Shown: one piece after another, positions 7,030-13,684 of the stretch
Layout of the letters: each line of letters starts with the position of its first letter
Position numbering within the stretch: the first letter of the stretch is position 1
From: JBBDSH01 sp040905045
GTDB taxonomy: Bacteria > Pseudomonadota > Gammaproteobacteria > Eutrophobiales > Eutrophobiaceae
Direction of reading: 5' to 3'
Length of the DNA: 15,505 nt
NCBI GenBank assembly: GCA_040905045.1
Contig: JBBDSH010000100.1
Span: 1-15,505 of the forward strand
The notes under the pieces: generated by a model
The model's input: the letters and a program-made list of their open reading frames with translations, nothing else
Databases searched by the model: none
What the model was told of the DNA's origin: nothing
Made by a program: the position numbers and the translations under genes

Positions 7030-7084
7030 GAGCCTGTTCCGGCCGAAGAGCCGGGAGCCGGGAGCCGGGAGCCGGGACAGGCTC
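7030..7084 (+). repeat. hairpin enclosing an (AGCCGGG)x4 heptamer array
   Basis: AGCCGGG occurs four times in perfect tandem at 7049-7076. The array ends inside an inverted repeat: GAGCCTGTTCCGGC beginning at 7030 pairs with GCCGGGACAGGCTC at 7071-7084 with one mismatch, leaving a loop of about 27 nt made mostly of the heptamers. Tandem heptamers are prone to copy-number change by slippage. Confidence 0.75.
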
Positions 7085-7235
7085 CGCGGTTATCCGGAAT
7101 CCGGGCTTTGCCTGACTTTCGGCTGAATTCAGGATCGCGCCCAAAAAGCGGGCTTGTCCGGAATGACGGCAATTAAAGTTCGCCGGTTATGTAGGCCTTA
7201 ATAATTCTTATGAAACATCAAGGTAAACGCATAAG

Positions 7236-7276
7236 TTGACTTCATCTGTTAAATATCCTATATAACTATTTATAAT
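7236..7276 (+). promoter_or_regulatory. sigma-70-type promoter for the small protein gene
   Basis: TTGACT (7236-7241), 17-nt spacer, TATATA (7259-7264) is a strong match; a second -10 option, TATAAT, sits at 7271-7276. The region around is AT-rich. Transcription would start at about 7271-7283, giving a leader of roughly 55-70 nt before the GTG at 7339. Confidence 0.55.
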
Positions 7277-7338
7277 ACAGAATGAATTTATTCTCAGTGC
7301 CTTGGTCTAATCAGGTAGTTTAAATCGATATCAATACA

Positions 7339-7560
7339 GTGACGAATACAGTAACACCCACAACGACCAACGAAACGGAGCTACCCGAATCCCAGATTGC
7401 CGCCCTGCTGGAGTATCGCTTCGGCGACGGTCTGGTTTATCTGCCTAAAAACCGCAGCCGCGCCCTGTACTCCCAGGCCCGGCAGCACGGGTTTATCGAC
7501 GAAGAAGGTTATCTGACCCGAAAGGGTCGCGCTCTGATCGCCAGATACCATTATATGTAG
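7339..7560 (+). CDS. conserved-looking small hypothetical protein
   Basis: A 73-residue protein starting at GTG 7339; no in-frame ATG exists before the final codon and no strong Shine-Dalgarno is visible, so the start is uncertain. The first 14 residues are Thr/Asn-rich and probably disordered. The remaining part (SQIAALLEYRFGDGLVYL then GFIDEEGYLTRKGRALIARY) has the helix pattern plus 'G-x-L-T-x-x-G' turn often seen in small winged-helix domains, suggesting a possible DNA- or nucleic-acid-binding fold, but no family is recognised. It has its own promoter and is followed by a hairpin, so it looks like a monocistronic unit. Codon usage resembles that of the following genes. Confidence 0.6.
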   Translation: MTNTVTPTTTNETELPESQIAALLEYRFGDGLVYLPKNRSRALYSQARQHGFIDEEGYLTRKGRALIARYHYM

Positions 7561-7600
7561 GTGCTTACTACACCGATTGTTATTAACCTTGGTAATGCAG

Positions 7601-7617
7601 TCCCGGCGCCGCCGGGA
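7601..7617 (+). terminator. hairpin downstream of the small protein gene
   Basis: TCCCGGC-GCC-GCCGGGA forms a 7-bp GC-rich stem with a 3-nt loop, 40 nt after the small gene's stop. The T-rich stretch (CCTTTCCCTTTT) begins about 10 nt later, so it is not a textbook intrinsic terminator but is well placed for one. Confidence 0.4.
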
Positions 7618-7718
7618 TGATCCGGTCCTTTCCCTTTTCCCGCGCGGTTATCTATGCTTAAAGCCATAAGGCGTAGTTTGTATTACTGACAAAAACGAAC
7701 CGTGGCGGGGGACAGGGC

Positions 7719-9764
7719 ATGGCATATACCACCGAGGATATCCGTAATATCGCATTGGTCGGGGCGGGGCGTGCCGGCAAAACCACCCTGGCGGAAAGCC
7801 TGCTTTATCATGCCGGTGTGATTGGGCAGCCCGGCACAGTCGAGAAGGGCAATACCGTCAGCGATTTCGAACCCCAGGAACGGGCACACGGCCATTCCCT
7901 GGAGACCAGCATCCTGAGCATGGATTACCACGGCGGCCACATCAATCTCCTGGATACACCCGGTTACCCGGACTTTATCGGCCGCGCCATCGCCGTGTTG
8001 CCGGCCGTGGAAACCTGTGCCCTGGTCATTGATGCCAGTACCGGGCCCGATAAGATCGCCGTGCAGTTAATGGATCTGGCCCGTGAAAGGAGGTTGGACC
8101 GGCTGATAGTCATCAACCGGATCGACAGCGAACCGGCGGATCCCGCCGCACTGCTGGGCGGCATTCAGGAAATCTGGGGCAAGTGTTGCCTGCCCATGAA
8201 CCTGCCGGCGGGTAACGGTGCGGAAGTTATTGACTGCTTTTTTCAGGCGGACGGCGCGGCCACGGATTTCTCTTCCGTCGCCGAGGCGCATACCAATATC
8301 GTCGATCAGGTGGTGGAACTGGACGAGGATCTGATGGAGCTGTACCTGGAACAGGGCGAGGAGATCACGCCGGAGCAGCTTCACGATCCCTTCGAGGAGG
8401 CATTGCGGAAAGGCCATCTGATTCCGGTCTGTTTCGTTTCCTCAGCTACCGGCGCCGGGATCGAACAACTGCTGGAGATTTTCGCCCGGCTTATGCCGAA
8501 TCCGCTGGAAGGCAATCCGCCGCAGTTCCTGAAAGGAGACGGGGACGGCGGCGAGCCGGTAAGCGTATCGCCGGATGCGACCGGACATGTCCTGGCACAC
8601 GTATTCAAGGTCGCCATCGATCCCTTCGTCGGACGGCTGGGCGTATTCCGGATCCATCAGGGAAAGGTTACCCGCGACAGCCAGTTGTATCTCGGTGACG
8701 GGCGCAAACCGTTCAAGGTGGGTCATTTGCTGAAGTTGCAGGGCAAGGAACATCGTGAGGTGCCCCACGGGATACCGGGCGATATCTGCGCCGTGGCCAA
8801 GGTGGAGGAGGTGCATTTCGACGCCGTCCTGCACGATTCCCACGAGGAGGATCACCTGCACCTTAGATCCCTGCGGTTTCCGCCGCCCATGTACGGCCTG
8901 GCCATCGAGGCCAAAAGCCGCGGCGACGAGCAAAAGATCTCGGACGCCCTGCGCAAGCTGGAGGCGGAGGACCCCAGCTTCCGGGTGGAACACAATGCAG
9001 GCATGAATGAAACTGTCATTCGCGGCCTTGGGGAACTGCACCTTCGCATCATGCTGGAGAAGCTGCGTGATCGTTATAATGTCGATGTGGAGACCCGCCC
9101 ACCGCGCATCGCCTACCGGGAAACCATCACGGCGAAAGCGGAGGGTCATCATCGGCACAAGAAACAGACCGGCGGCGCCGGTCAGTTCGGCGAGGTCTTT
9201 TTGCGTATCGAGCCCATGGCCCAGGGCGGCGGGTTCGAGTTTGTCGACGAAGTGGTCGGCGGTGTTATTCCGCGCCAGTTTATCCCGGCGGTGGAAAAGG
9301 GCATCCGGCAGGCTCTGGAGGAAGGCATCATCGCCGGTTACCCCATGCAGGATATCCGCGTTACGGTCTACGACGGCAAGCACCACTCCGTGGATTCCAA
9401 GGAAGTGGCTTTTGTCAGCGCCGGCAAAAAGGCCTTCATCGACGCGGTCAAAAAGGCCAGGCCGGTATTGATGGAGCCGCTGGTCGAGATCAGCATTTCG
9501 GCCCCGAGCGAGTCCATGGGCGATATCACCGCCGATTTGTCCGCCAAGCGCGGGCGGGTCACCGACACGCGGGCCGATGCCGGCGGCATGACCACGGTCA
9601 CCGGTCTGGTTCCACTGGGCGAACTGGGTAACTACCAGAATGAGCTGAAATCCATCACCGGCGGCGCCGGCACGTTCTCCATGGCCCTGCATCACTACGA
9701 TCCGGTCCCGTCCCGACTGCAGGAAGAACTCGTGAATGCCCACAGGCGGGTAGAGAATGAGTGA
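7719..9764 (+). CDS. fusA2: elongation factor G-like protein (EF-G2 type GTPase)
   Basis: A 681-residue five-domain EF-G relative. G1 is GAGRAGKTT at 15-23, G3 DTPG at 79-82, G4 NRID at 133-136, followed by EF-G domains II-III, then domain IV (GGAGQFGEVFLRIEP, later HHSVDSKEVAF) and domain V (PVLMEPLVEISISAPSESMGD). Several GTPase motifs differ from canonical EF-G: GAGRAGKTT replaces GHIDAGKTT, G2 is HSLETSI instead of RGITI, DTPGYPDF replaces DTPGHVDF, and NRID replaces NKMD. That identifies the divergent EF-G-like class, not the main translocase, and no rpsL/rpsG/tuf genes accompany it. It probably acts on the ribosome in a specialised step or under stress; its role is not settled. GGGGGAC lies close upstream of the ATG, supporting the start. 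It appears monocistronic. Confidence 0.9.
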   Translation: MAYTTEDIRNIALVGAGRAGKTTLAESLLYHAGVIGQPGTVEKGNTVSDFEPQERAHGHSLETSILSMDYHGGHINLLDTPGYPDFIGRAIAVLPAVETCALVIDASTGPDKIAVQLMDLARERRLDRLIVINRIDSEPADPAALLGGIQEIWGKCCLPMNLPAGNGAEVIDCFFQADGAATDFSSVAEAHTNIVDQVVELDEDLMELYLEQGEEITPEQLHDPFEEALRKGHLIPVCFVSSATGAGIEQLLEIFARLMPNPLEGNPPQFLKGDGDGGEPVSVSPDATGHVLAHVFKVAIDPFVGRLGVFRIHQGKVTRDSQLYLGDGRKPFKVGHLLKLQGKEHREVPHGIPGDICAVAKVEEVHFDAVLHDSHEEDHLHLRSLRFPPPMYGLAIEAKSRGDEQKISDALRKLEAEDPSFRVEHNAGMNETVIRGLGELHLRIMLEKLRDRYNVDVETRPPRIAYRETITAKAEGHHRHKKQTGGAGQFGEVFLRIEPMAQGGGFEFVDEVVGGVIPRQFIPAVEKGIRQALEEGIIAGYPMQDIRVTVYDGKHHSVDSKEVAFVSAGKKAFIDAVKKARPVLMEPLVEISISAPSESMGDITADLSAKRGRVTDTRADAGGMTTVTGLVPLGELGNYQNELKSITGGAGTFSMALHHYDPVPSRLQEELVNAHRRVENE

Positions 9765-9882
9765 CATCGTTTTTAGTACGATGAGTTATATCTATAGTAA
9801 GATTTAATACTTTTATGTATAAACGTTTGTTGCTATCGTTCACTGCCCAAATTCCCGGAATAACACAGGGTTAGGTCAAGAG
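9765..9882 (+). promoter_or_regulatory. AT-rich upstream region of sulfite reductase with palindrome
   Basis: The gap before the sulfite reductase gene is AT-rich from about 9770 to 9835 (for example TATAAA at 9818-9823), consistent with a promoter, though no good -35 is visible. ATTCC-C-GGAAT at 9851-9861 is a perfect 5-bp-arm palindrome centred about 25 nt ahead of the ATG and could be an operator; its regulator is unknown. GGTTAGGT upstream of the ATG can act as ribosome binding site. Confidence 0.35.
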
Positions 9883-11577
9883 ATGTATCAATACGACGAA
9901 TACGACCAGACTATCGTCAACGAGCGGGTGGCGCAGTTTCGCGATCAGGTACGCCGCTATCTCAGCGGTGAATTGTCCGAGGACGAATTCCGGCCGCTGC
10001 GCCTGATGAACGGTCTGTACATCCAGCGACATGCGCCCATGCTGCGGGTGGCCATCCCCTATGGCCTGCTGTCTTCCGATCAGTTGCGCATGCTGGGTCA
10101 TATCGCGCGCGAATACGACAAGGGCTACGGTCATTTCAGTACCCGCCAGAACATTCAGTACAACTGGCCGGAAGTGGACCGCGTTCCAGATATTCTCGCC
10201 GATCTGGCCAGTGTGGAGATGCACGCCATCCAGACCAGCGGCAACTGCATCCGCAACATTTCCTCGGATCAGTTCGCCGGCGTGGCGGAAGACGAGATCG
10301 AGGATCCGCGCCCCTATTGCGAGATCCTGCGGCAGTGGTCCACCTTCCATCCGGAATTCTCCTATCTGCCGCGCAAGTTCAAAATCGCGGTCACCGGCGC
10401 CACCCATGATCGCGCCGCCATTCCCATTCATGATATCGGCCTGTATATCGTCGAGAATGACAAGGGCGAGACCGGTTTCCGCGTCATTGTCGGCGGTGGT
10501 CTCGGACGCTCGCCCTATATCGGTCCGGTGATCCGCGAATTTCTGGAGAAACAACACCTGCTTTCCTACATGGAAGCCATCCTGCGCGTTTATAACCGCT
10601 ACGGTCGCCGCGACAATATTCACAAGGCCCGTATCAAGATCCTGGTCAATGCCCTGGGGCCCGAGAAGTTTGCCGGCATGGTGGAAAACGAATGGGAACA
10701 GATCAGGGATTCAGTATTGCTTCTGGATCAGAAGGAAATTGATCGGGTCAAGGCGTTCTTTACCGCCCCGGACTACGATTTGACTGCAGAAAACGATACT
10801 GCCTTTGAGAAGCATCTTTCCGCGGACAAGGATTTTTCCGACTGGGTGAAACGCAACGTCAAATCCCACAAGGTGCCGGGGCATCGGGTTGTGTATATTT
10901 CCCTCAAGGCACCGGATGTGCCTCCGGGTGATTGCACTGCAGAACAGATGGAATTCATTGCCGACCTGTCCGATCGCTACAGTTACGGCGAGGTCCGAAC
11001 CACGCACGATCAGAACCTGGTCCTGAGCGACGTCAAACAGGGGGATCTGTATGAACTCTGGCAGGCGCTGAAGGAACAGAACCTGGCTACGCCCAATATC
11101 GGTCTGCTTACCGACATGATCTGCTGCCCGGGACTGGATTTCTGCTCCCTGGCCAACGCCGGTTCCATCCCCATCGCGAAGCAGATCAACGAAAAATTCG
11201 ATAATCTGGATTACCTGCACGACATCGGCGAGATTCAGATCAAGATGTCCGGCTGCATGAATGCCTGCGGCCATCATCACGTGGGGCACATCGGCATTCT
11301 CGGCGTCAACAAGAAGGGCGAGGAGTTCTATCAGCTGACCCTGGGCGGTTCTTCCTCCAATGATGCCGCGCTGGGCGACCGTCTTGGGCCGGCTGTCGCC
11401 AAGCAGGAAGTTGCCGAGGTTATCGGCCGTATACTGCAAGTGTATGTGGAACAGCGCGAAGGCGAGGAACGTTTCCTGGAAACCTACCGGCGTGTCGGCA
11501 TGGAGCCCTTCAAGGAACGGGTCTACGCCACTGAAGCCGCCAATGACGACGAGGTGCGGGCCGTTGCGAGTCATTAA
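9883..11577 (+). CDS. cysI: siroheme nitrite/sulfite reductase (assimilatory sulfite reductase, CysI type)
   Basis: A 564-residue nitrite/sulfite reductase with two ferredoxin-like/siroheme-binding half-domains. The iron-sulfur/siroheme cysteines are all present: C415 and C421 in CCPGLDFC (C-x5-C) and C458 and C462 in SGCMNACGHHH (C-x3-C). STRQNIQYNW at 86-95 and QTSGNCIRN at 117-125 are conserved active-site and siroheme-contacting segments of the N-terminal half. The enzyme reduces sulfite to sulfide with six electrons in the cytoplasm. No flavoprotein cysJ gene is adjacent; electrons may come from ferredoxin, as in organisms having a CysI-DUF934 pair. The following DUF934 gene overlaps its 3' end by 14 nt, so the two are translationally coupled. 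Nitrite reduction is possible but less likely given the partner. Confidence 0.93.
   Translation: MYQYDEYDQTIVNERVAQFRDQVRRYLSGELSEDEFRPLRLMNGLYIQRHAPMLRVAIPYGLLSSDQLRMLGHIAREYDKGYGHFSTRQNIQYNWPEVDRVPDILADLASVEMHAIQTSGNCIRNISSDQFAGVAEDEIEDPRPYCEILRQWSTFHPEFSYLPRKFKIAVTGATHDRAAIPIHDIGLYIVENDKGETGFRVIVGGGLGRSPYIGPVIREFLEKQHLLSYMEAILRVYNRYGRRDNIHKARIKILVNALGPEKFAGMVENEWEQIRDSVLLLDQKEIDRVKAFFTAPDYDLTAENDTAFEKHLSADKDFSDWVKRNVKSHKVPGHRVVYISLKAPDVPPGDCTAEQMEFIADLSDRYSYGEVRTTHDQNLVLSDVKQGDLYELWQALKEQNLATPNIGLLTDMICCPGLDFCSLANAGSIPIAKQINEKFDNLDYLHDIGEIQIKMSGCMNACGHHHVGHIGILGVNKKGEEFYQLTLGGSSSNDAALGDRLGPAVAKQEVAEVIGRILQVYVEQREGEERFLETYRRVGMEPFKERVYATEAANDDEVRAVASH
11551..11566 (+). promoter_or_regulatory. 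ribosome binding site and TTG start of the DUF934 gene
   Basis: GAGGTG at 11551-11556 lies 7 nt upstream of TTG 11564, inside the 3' end of the sulfite reductase gene. This decides the start: the frame upstream is open but has no family-like sequence, while the product from this TTG begins MRVIKDNQII as expected for DUF934. Confidence 0.7.
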
Positions 11578-12061
11578 AGATAATCAAATCATCGAGGACG
11601 GCTGGCAGCGACTGGAAACCGTCGAAGAAGATCAGCCGCTTCCCGAGGGCGATATCATCATTCCCTTCCGTTACTGGATCGAGCATCACAATGAACTGCC
11701 GGAAAGAGAAGGGCAATTGGCCGTCTGCATTGACGGCGAGGATGAGACCGAGGAAGTGGCTCGCTATCTGGATCATTTCCCCCTGATCGCCCTGGACTTC
11801 CCCGCCTTCAAGGACGGGCGTTGTTATACCCATGCCCACCTGTTGCGCGAGCGTTATCACTATGAGGGCGAATTGCGGGCCGTGGGTGACGTGCTTCGCG
11901 ATCAACTCTTCTTCATGAAGCGTTGCGGCATCGATTCCTTTGCACTGCGGTCCGATAAGGAGATGGAAGACGCCCTTGCGGCTTTTAACGACTTCTCGGT
12001 GACATACCAGACCGCTGCTGACGGCGCACCGCCGATTTATGACGTAAGGAGTAAGGCGTGA
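11564..12061 (+). CDS. DUF934 protein, sulfite reduction partner
   Basis: A 165-residue DUF934 protein, starting from TTG. FPAFKDGRCYT (79-89), HLLRERYHYEGELRAVGDVLRDQ (from 92) and MKRCGIDSF (118-126) are the family's signature segments. Members almost always follow cysI-like genes, as PA1837 follows PA1838 in Pseudomonas aeruginosa, and are thought to help sulfite reduction, for example in electron delivery, but the biochemical role is not established. Here the gene overlaps the cysI-type stop by 14 nt. The last residues, VRSKA, and the stop codon are encoded by GTAAGG/GTGAGG heptamer repeats, so the natural C-terminus may have been rewritten by repeat expansion. It converges on the pyruvate kinase gene. 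Confidence 0.88.
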   Translation: MRVIKDNQIIEDGWQRLETVEEDQPLPEGDIIIPFRYWIEHHNELPEREGQLAVCIDGEDETEEVARYLDHFPLIALDFPAFKDGRCYTHAHLLRERYHYEGELRAVGDVLRDQLFFMKRCGIDSFALRSDKEMEDALAAFNDFSVTYQTAADGAPPIYDVRSKA

Positions 12062-12120
12062 GGGGTGAGGAGTATAACCTTGCCCATGTTTCTCCTCACC
12101 CCTTACTTCTCACGTCTCAC
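12044..12120. repeat. inverted array of GTRAGG-type heptamers
   Basis: The plus strand reads GTAAGGA, GTAAGGC, GTGAGGG, GTGAGGA at 12044-12071. About 20 nt later the complementary strand shows a matching run (GTGAGGA, GTAAGGG, GTGAGAA, GTGAGAC). Together they form a large hairpin with a perfect 12-bp core (12061-12072 with 12092-12103) and a 19-nt loop. The array begins within the 3' end of the DUF934 gene. Confidence 0.75.
12061..12103. terminator. possible bidirectional terminator hairpin
   Basis: The perfect 12-bp core of the heptamer hairpin lies between the convergent DUF934 and pyruvate kinase genes, where a shared terminator would be expected. There is no T-run beside the stem on either strand, so termination is an inference from position. 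A second small stem, TGCAC/GTGCA, lies near 12132-12148. Confidence 0.35.
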
Positions 12121-12161
12121 TTATTGAATTTTGCACTTAGACTGTGCAGGTAGCAATTAAG

Positions 12162-13613
12162 TTAAACAGTTATCACAGTGATCGAAGGAGCATTCAGTTC
12201 CGGATCGCTGTGAAAGCCCCTTATTAACAATACGCTTTCGCCCGGTTCGGCCAGGTTCAGTTCCCGCGCCAGCCGCCGTGCCACCGCCGCGGGCTCTTCC
12301 CGGCCGGATTCCTCGTCCAGTATGGGTATCACACTCCACAGCAGGGACATCCTGCGGCAGGTTTCCGCTGTTTCCGTGATTGCCACTACCGGCGCCGCCG
12401 GCCGCGCGGAGCTGATGGTGGCCGCCGACATGCCGCTTTTGGAGATCACCATAACGGCGTGGGCCATTAGATCCCTGGAAACAGTGGCCGTGGCGTCAGC
12501 CATCACATTCCAGACAGGAATCGGACGCGGCATACCTCTGTTGTGCGTATGACCGTAGGCACCCTGCTGCCAGAGCCAGGACTCGGTCTGGCGGACAATC
12601 CGATCCATCATTTTTACCGCTTCCACCGGGTACGCCCCGGACGCGGTTTCGGCGGACAGCATGACGGCATCTGTCCCCAGCGTGACGGCATGGGAGATAT
12701 CGGTCACCTCGGCACGGGTGGGCCGTGAACTCTCGATCATGGATTCCAGCATCTGTGTGGCGACGATCACCGGTTTGAATCGTGCCCGGGATCGATCAAT
12801 CAATTGCCCCTGTGCGACGGGAACCTGTTCCGGATTCAGTTCCACACCCAGATCGCCGCGCGCAACCATAATCGCATCCGCGCTGTCGATAATGGCGTCT
12901 ATGTCTTCCAGGGCTTCGGGTTTTTCGATCTTGGCGATAATGGCCGCTCGTGCGCCGGCCACGTTTATCAGGTCTTTCAGATCATCAATATCGGAAGCCC
13001 TGCGGACAAACGAAAGGGCCAGGAAATCCACCCCGAGTTCCAGGGCGAAGTGAGCGTCTTCCCTGTCTTTCTCCGTCAGTGACGGGGCTGAAATATTAAC
13101 CCCGGGAAGGTTGATACCTTTATGATTCGATAACAGGCCGCCGTAGATCACCTCACAGGTGATTTCGGTATCGTCGATACCGAGCACGCGGAATTCTATA
13201 AGACCGTCGTTGAGCAGGATACGATTCCCCGGAGTGACGTCACCGGCAAGGGCTGTGTACCGGGATGGAATCAGGCCGGCATCTCCGATGACATCGCGTG
13301 TGGTTATCACAACCCGTTTGCCCCTCTCCAGTTGAATACTTCCGTTGTGAAACTTTCCGGTTCGGATTTTCGGGCCGCACAGATCGGCAAGCACGGCAAC
13401 AGAAGGATTGATCTCCGCTGCAATATCACGGACGCGTTCAAAAACCCGGCGATGGGAATCGTGACTGCCGTGCGACATATTCAATCGAAAGACATTGACA
13501 CCGGCGTTGACAAGTTCCCTGATGATTTCAGGATTCTCCGAGGCCGGGCCGAGTGTCGCCACGATTTTTGTACGTTTTTTCTTCAGCAGCCTGATTTGCG
13601 TCATTATCGACAT
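12162..13613 (-). CDS. pyk: pyruvate kinase
   Basis: A 483-residue pyruvate kinase, converting phosphoenolpyruvate and ADP to pyruvate and ATP in the cytoplasm. RLNMSHG (43-49), IIAKIEKPE (225-233, catalytic K228), MVARGDLGVE (249-258) and ATQMLESM (285-292) are all intact; the B domain (about 87-190) and C-terminal effector domain (about 350-483) are complete. In the cation site the segment is ADLCGPKIRTG: leucine, cysteine and lysine (L78, C79, K82) stand where muscle enzyme has Thr113, Lys114 and Glu117. A lysine there is associated with K+-independent pyruvate kinases. GGAG 6 nt before the first ATG supports the start. It is divergent from the MFS gene and convergent with DUF934. Confidence 0.96.
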   Translation of the reverse strand: MSIMTQIRLLKKKRTKIVATLGPASENPEIIRELVNAGVNVFRLNMSHGSHDSHRRVFERVRDIAAEINPSVAVLADLCGPKIRTGKFHNGSIQLERGKRVVITTRDVIGDAGLIPSRYTALAGDVTPGNRILLNDGLIEFRVLGIDDTEITCEVIYGGLLSNHKGINLPGVNISAPSLTEKDREDAHFALELGVDFLALSFVRRASDIDDLKDLINVAGARAAIIAKIEKPEALEDIDAIIDSADAIMVARGDLGVELNPEQVPVAQGQLIDRSRARFKPVIVATQMLESMIESSRPTRAEVTDISHAVTLGTDAVMLSAETASGAYPVEAVKMMDRIVRQTESWLWQQGAYGHTHNRGMPRPIPVWNVMADATATVSRDLMAHAVMVISKSGMSAATISSARPAAPVVAITETAETCRRMSLLWSVIPILDEESGREEPAAVARRLARELNLAEPGESVLLIRGFHSDPELNAPSITVITV

Positions 13614-13684
13614 GGTAATCTCCGAAAATAATTGTCAGAATATATATCCATTTGCAGTCAATCCATCAGAGCGGACTGTCGCGC
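13614..13684. promoter_or_regulatory. divergent promoter region between pyk and MFS gene
   Basis: These 71 bases separate divergently transcribed genes and must hold both start regions unless promoters extend into coding DNA. The centre (AGAATATATATCC around 13638-13650) is AT-rich. On the minus strand a TTGACT and a TATATT occur but with a spacer too short for a standard promoter; no confident boxes could be assigned. Confidence 0.3.

Larger units (their letters stand above)
6932..7338. other. repeat-rich intergenic region
   Basis: This stretch of about 400 bases has two halves. The left (6990 to about 7170) is GC-rich and filled with palindromes, direct repeats and heptamers, listed separately, ending with CCGGAATGACGGC, a REP-like end also echoed near 15206. 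The right (about 7185-7338) is AT-rich with a promoter. No credible coding sequence is seen; frames across the repeats are artefacts of the repeats. Confidence 0.5.

Noticed and set aside
7049..7076. AGCCGGG repeats as a CRISPR array
   Set aside because: The units are 7 bp with no spacers; this is a simple tandem repeat.
6956..7176. Short frames on both strands across the repeat-rich gap
   Set aside because: Translations are Gly/Pro/Arg repeats created by the heptamer array and palindromes; no start signals.
8442..9767. Long minus-strand frame (about 440 codons) opposite the EF-G-like gene
   Set aside because: It is antisense to a clear five-domain GTPase in high-GC DNA; the translation shows no family motif and is explained by codon bias of the real gene.
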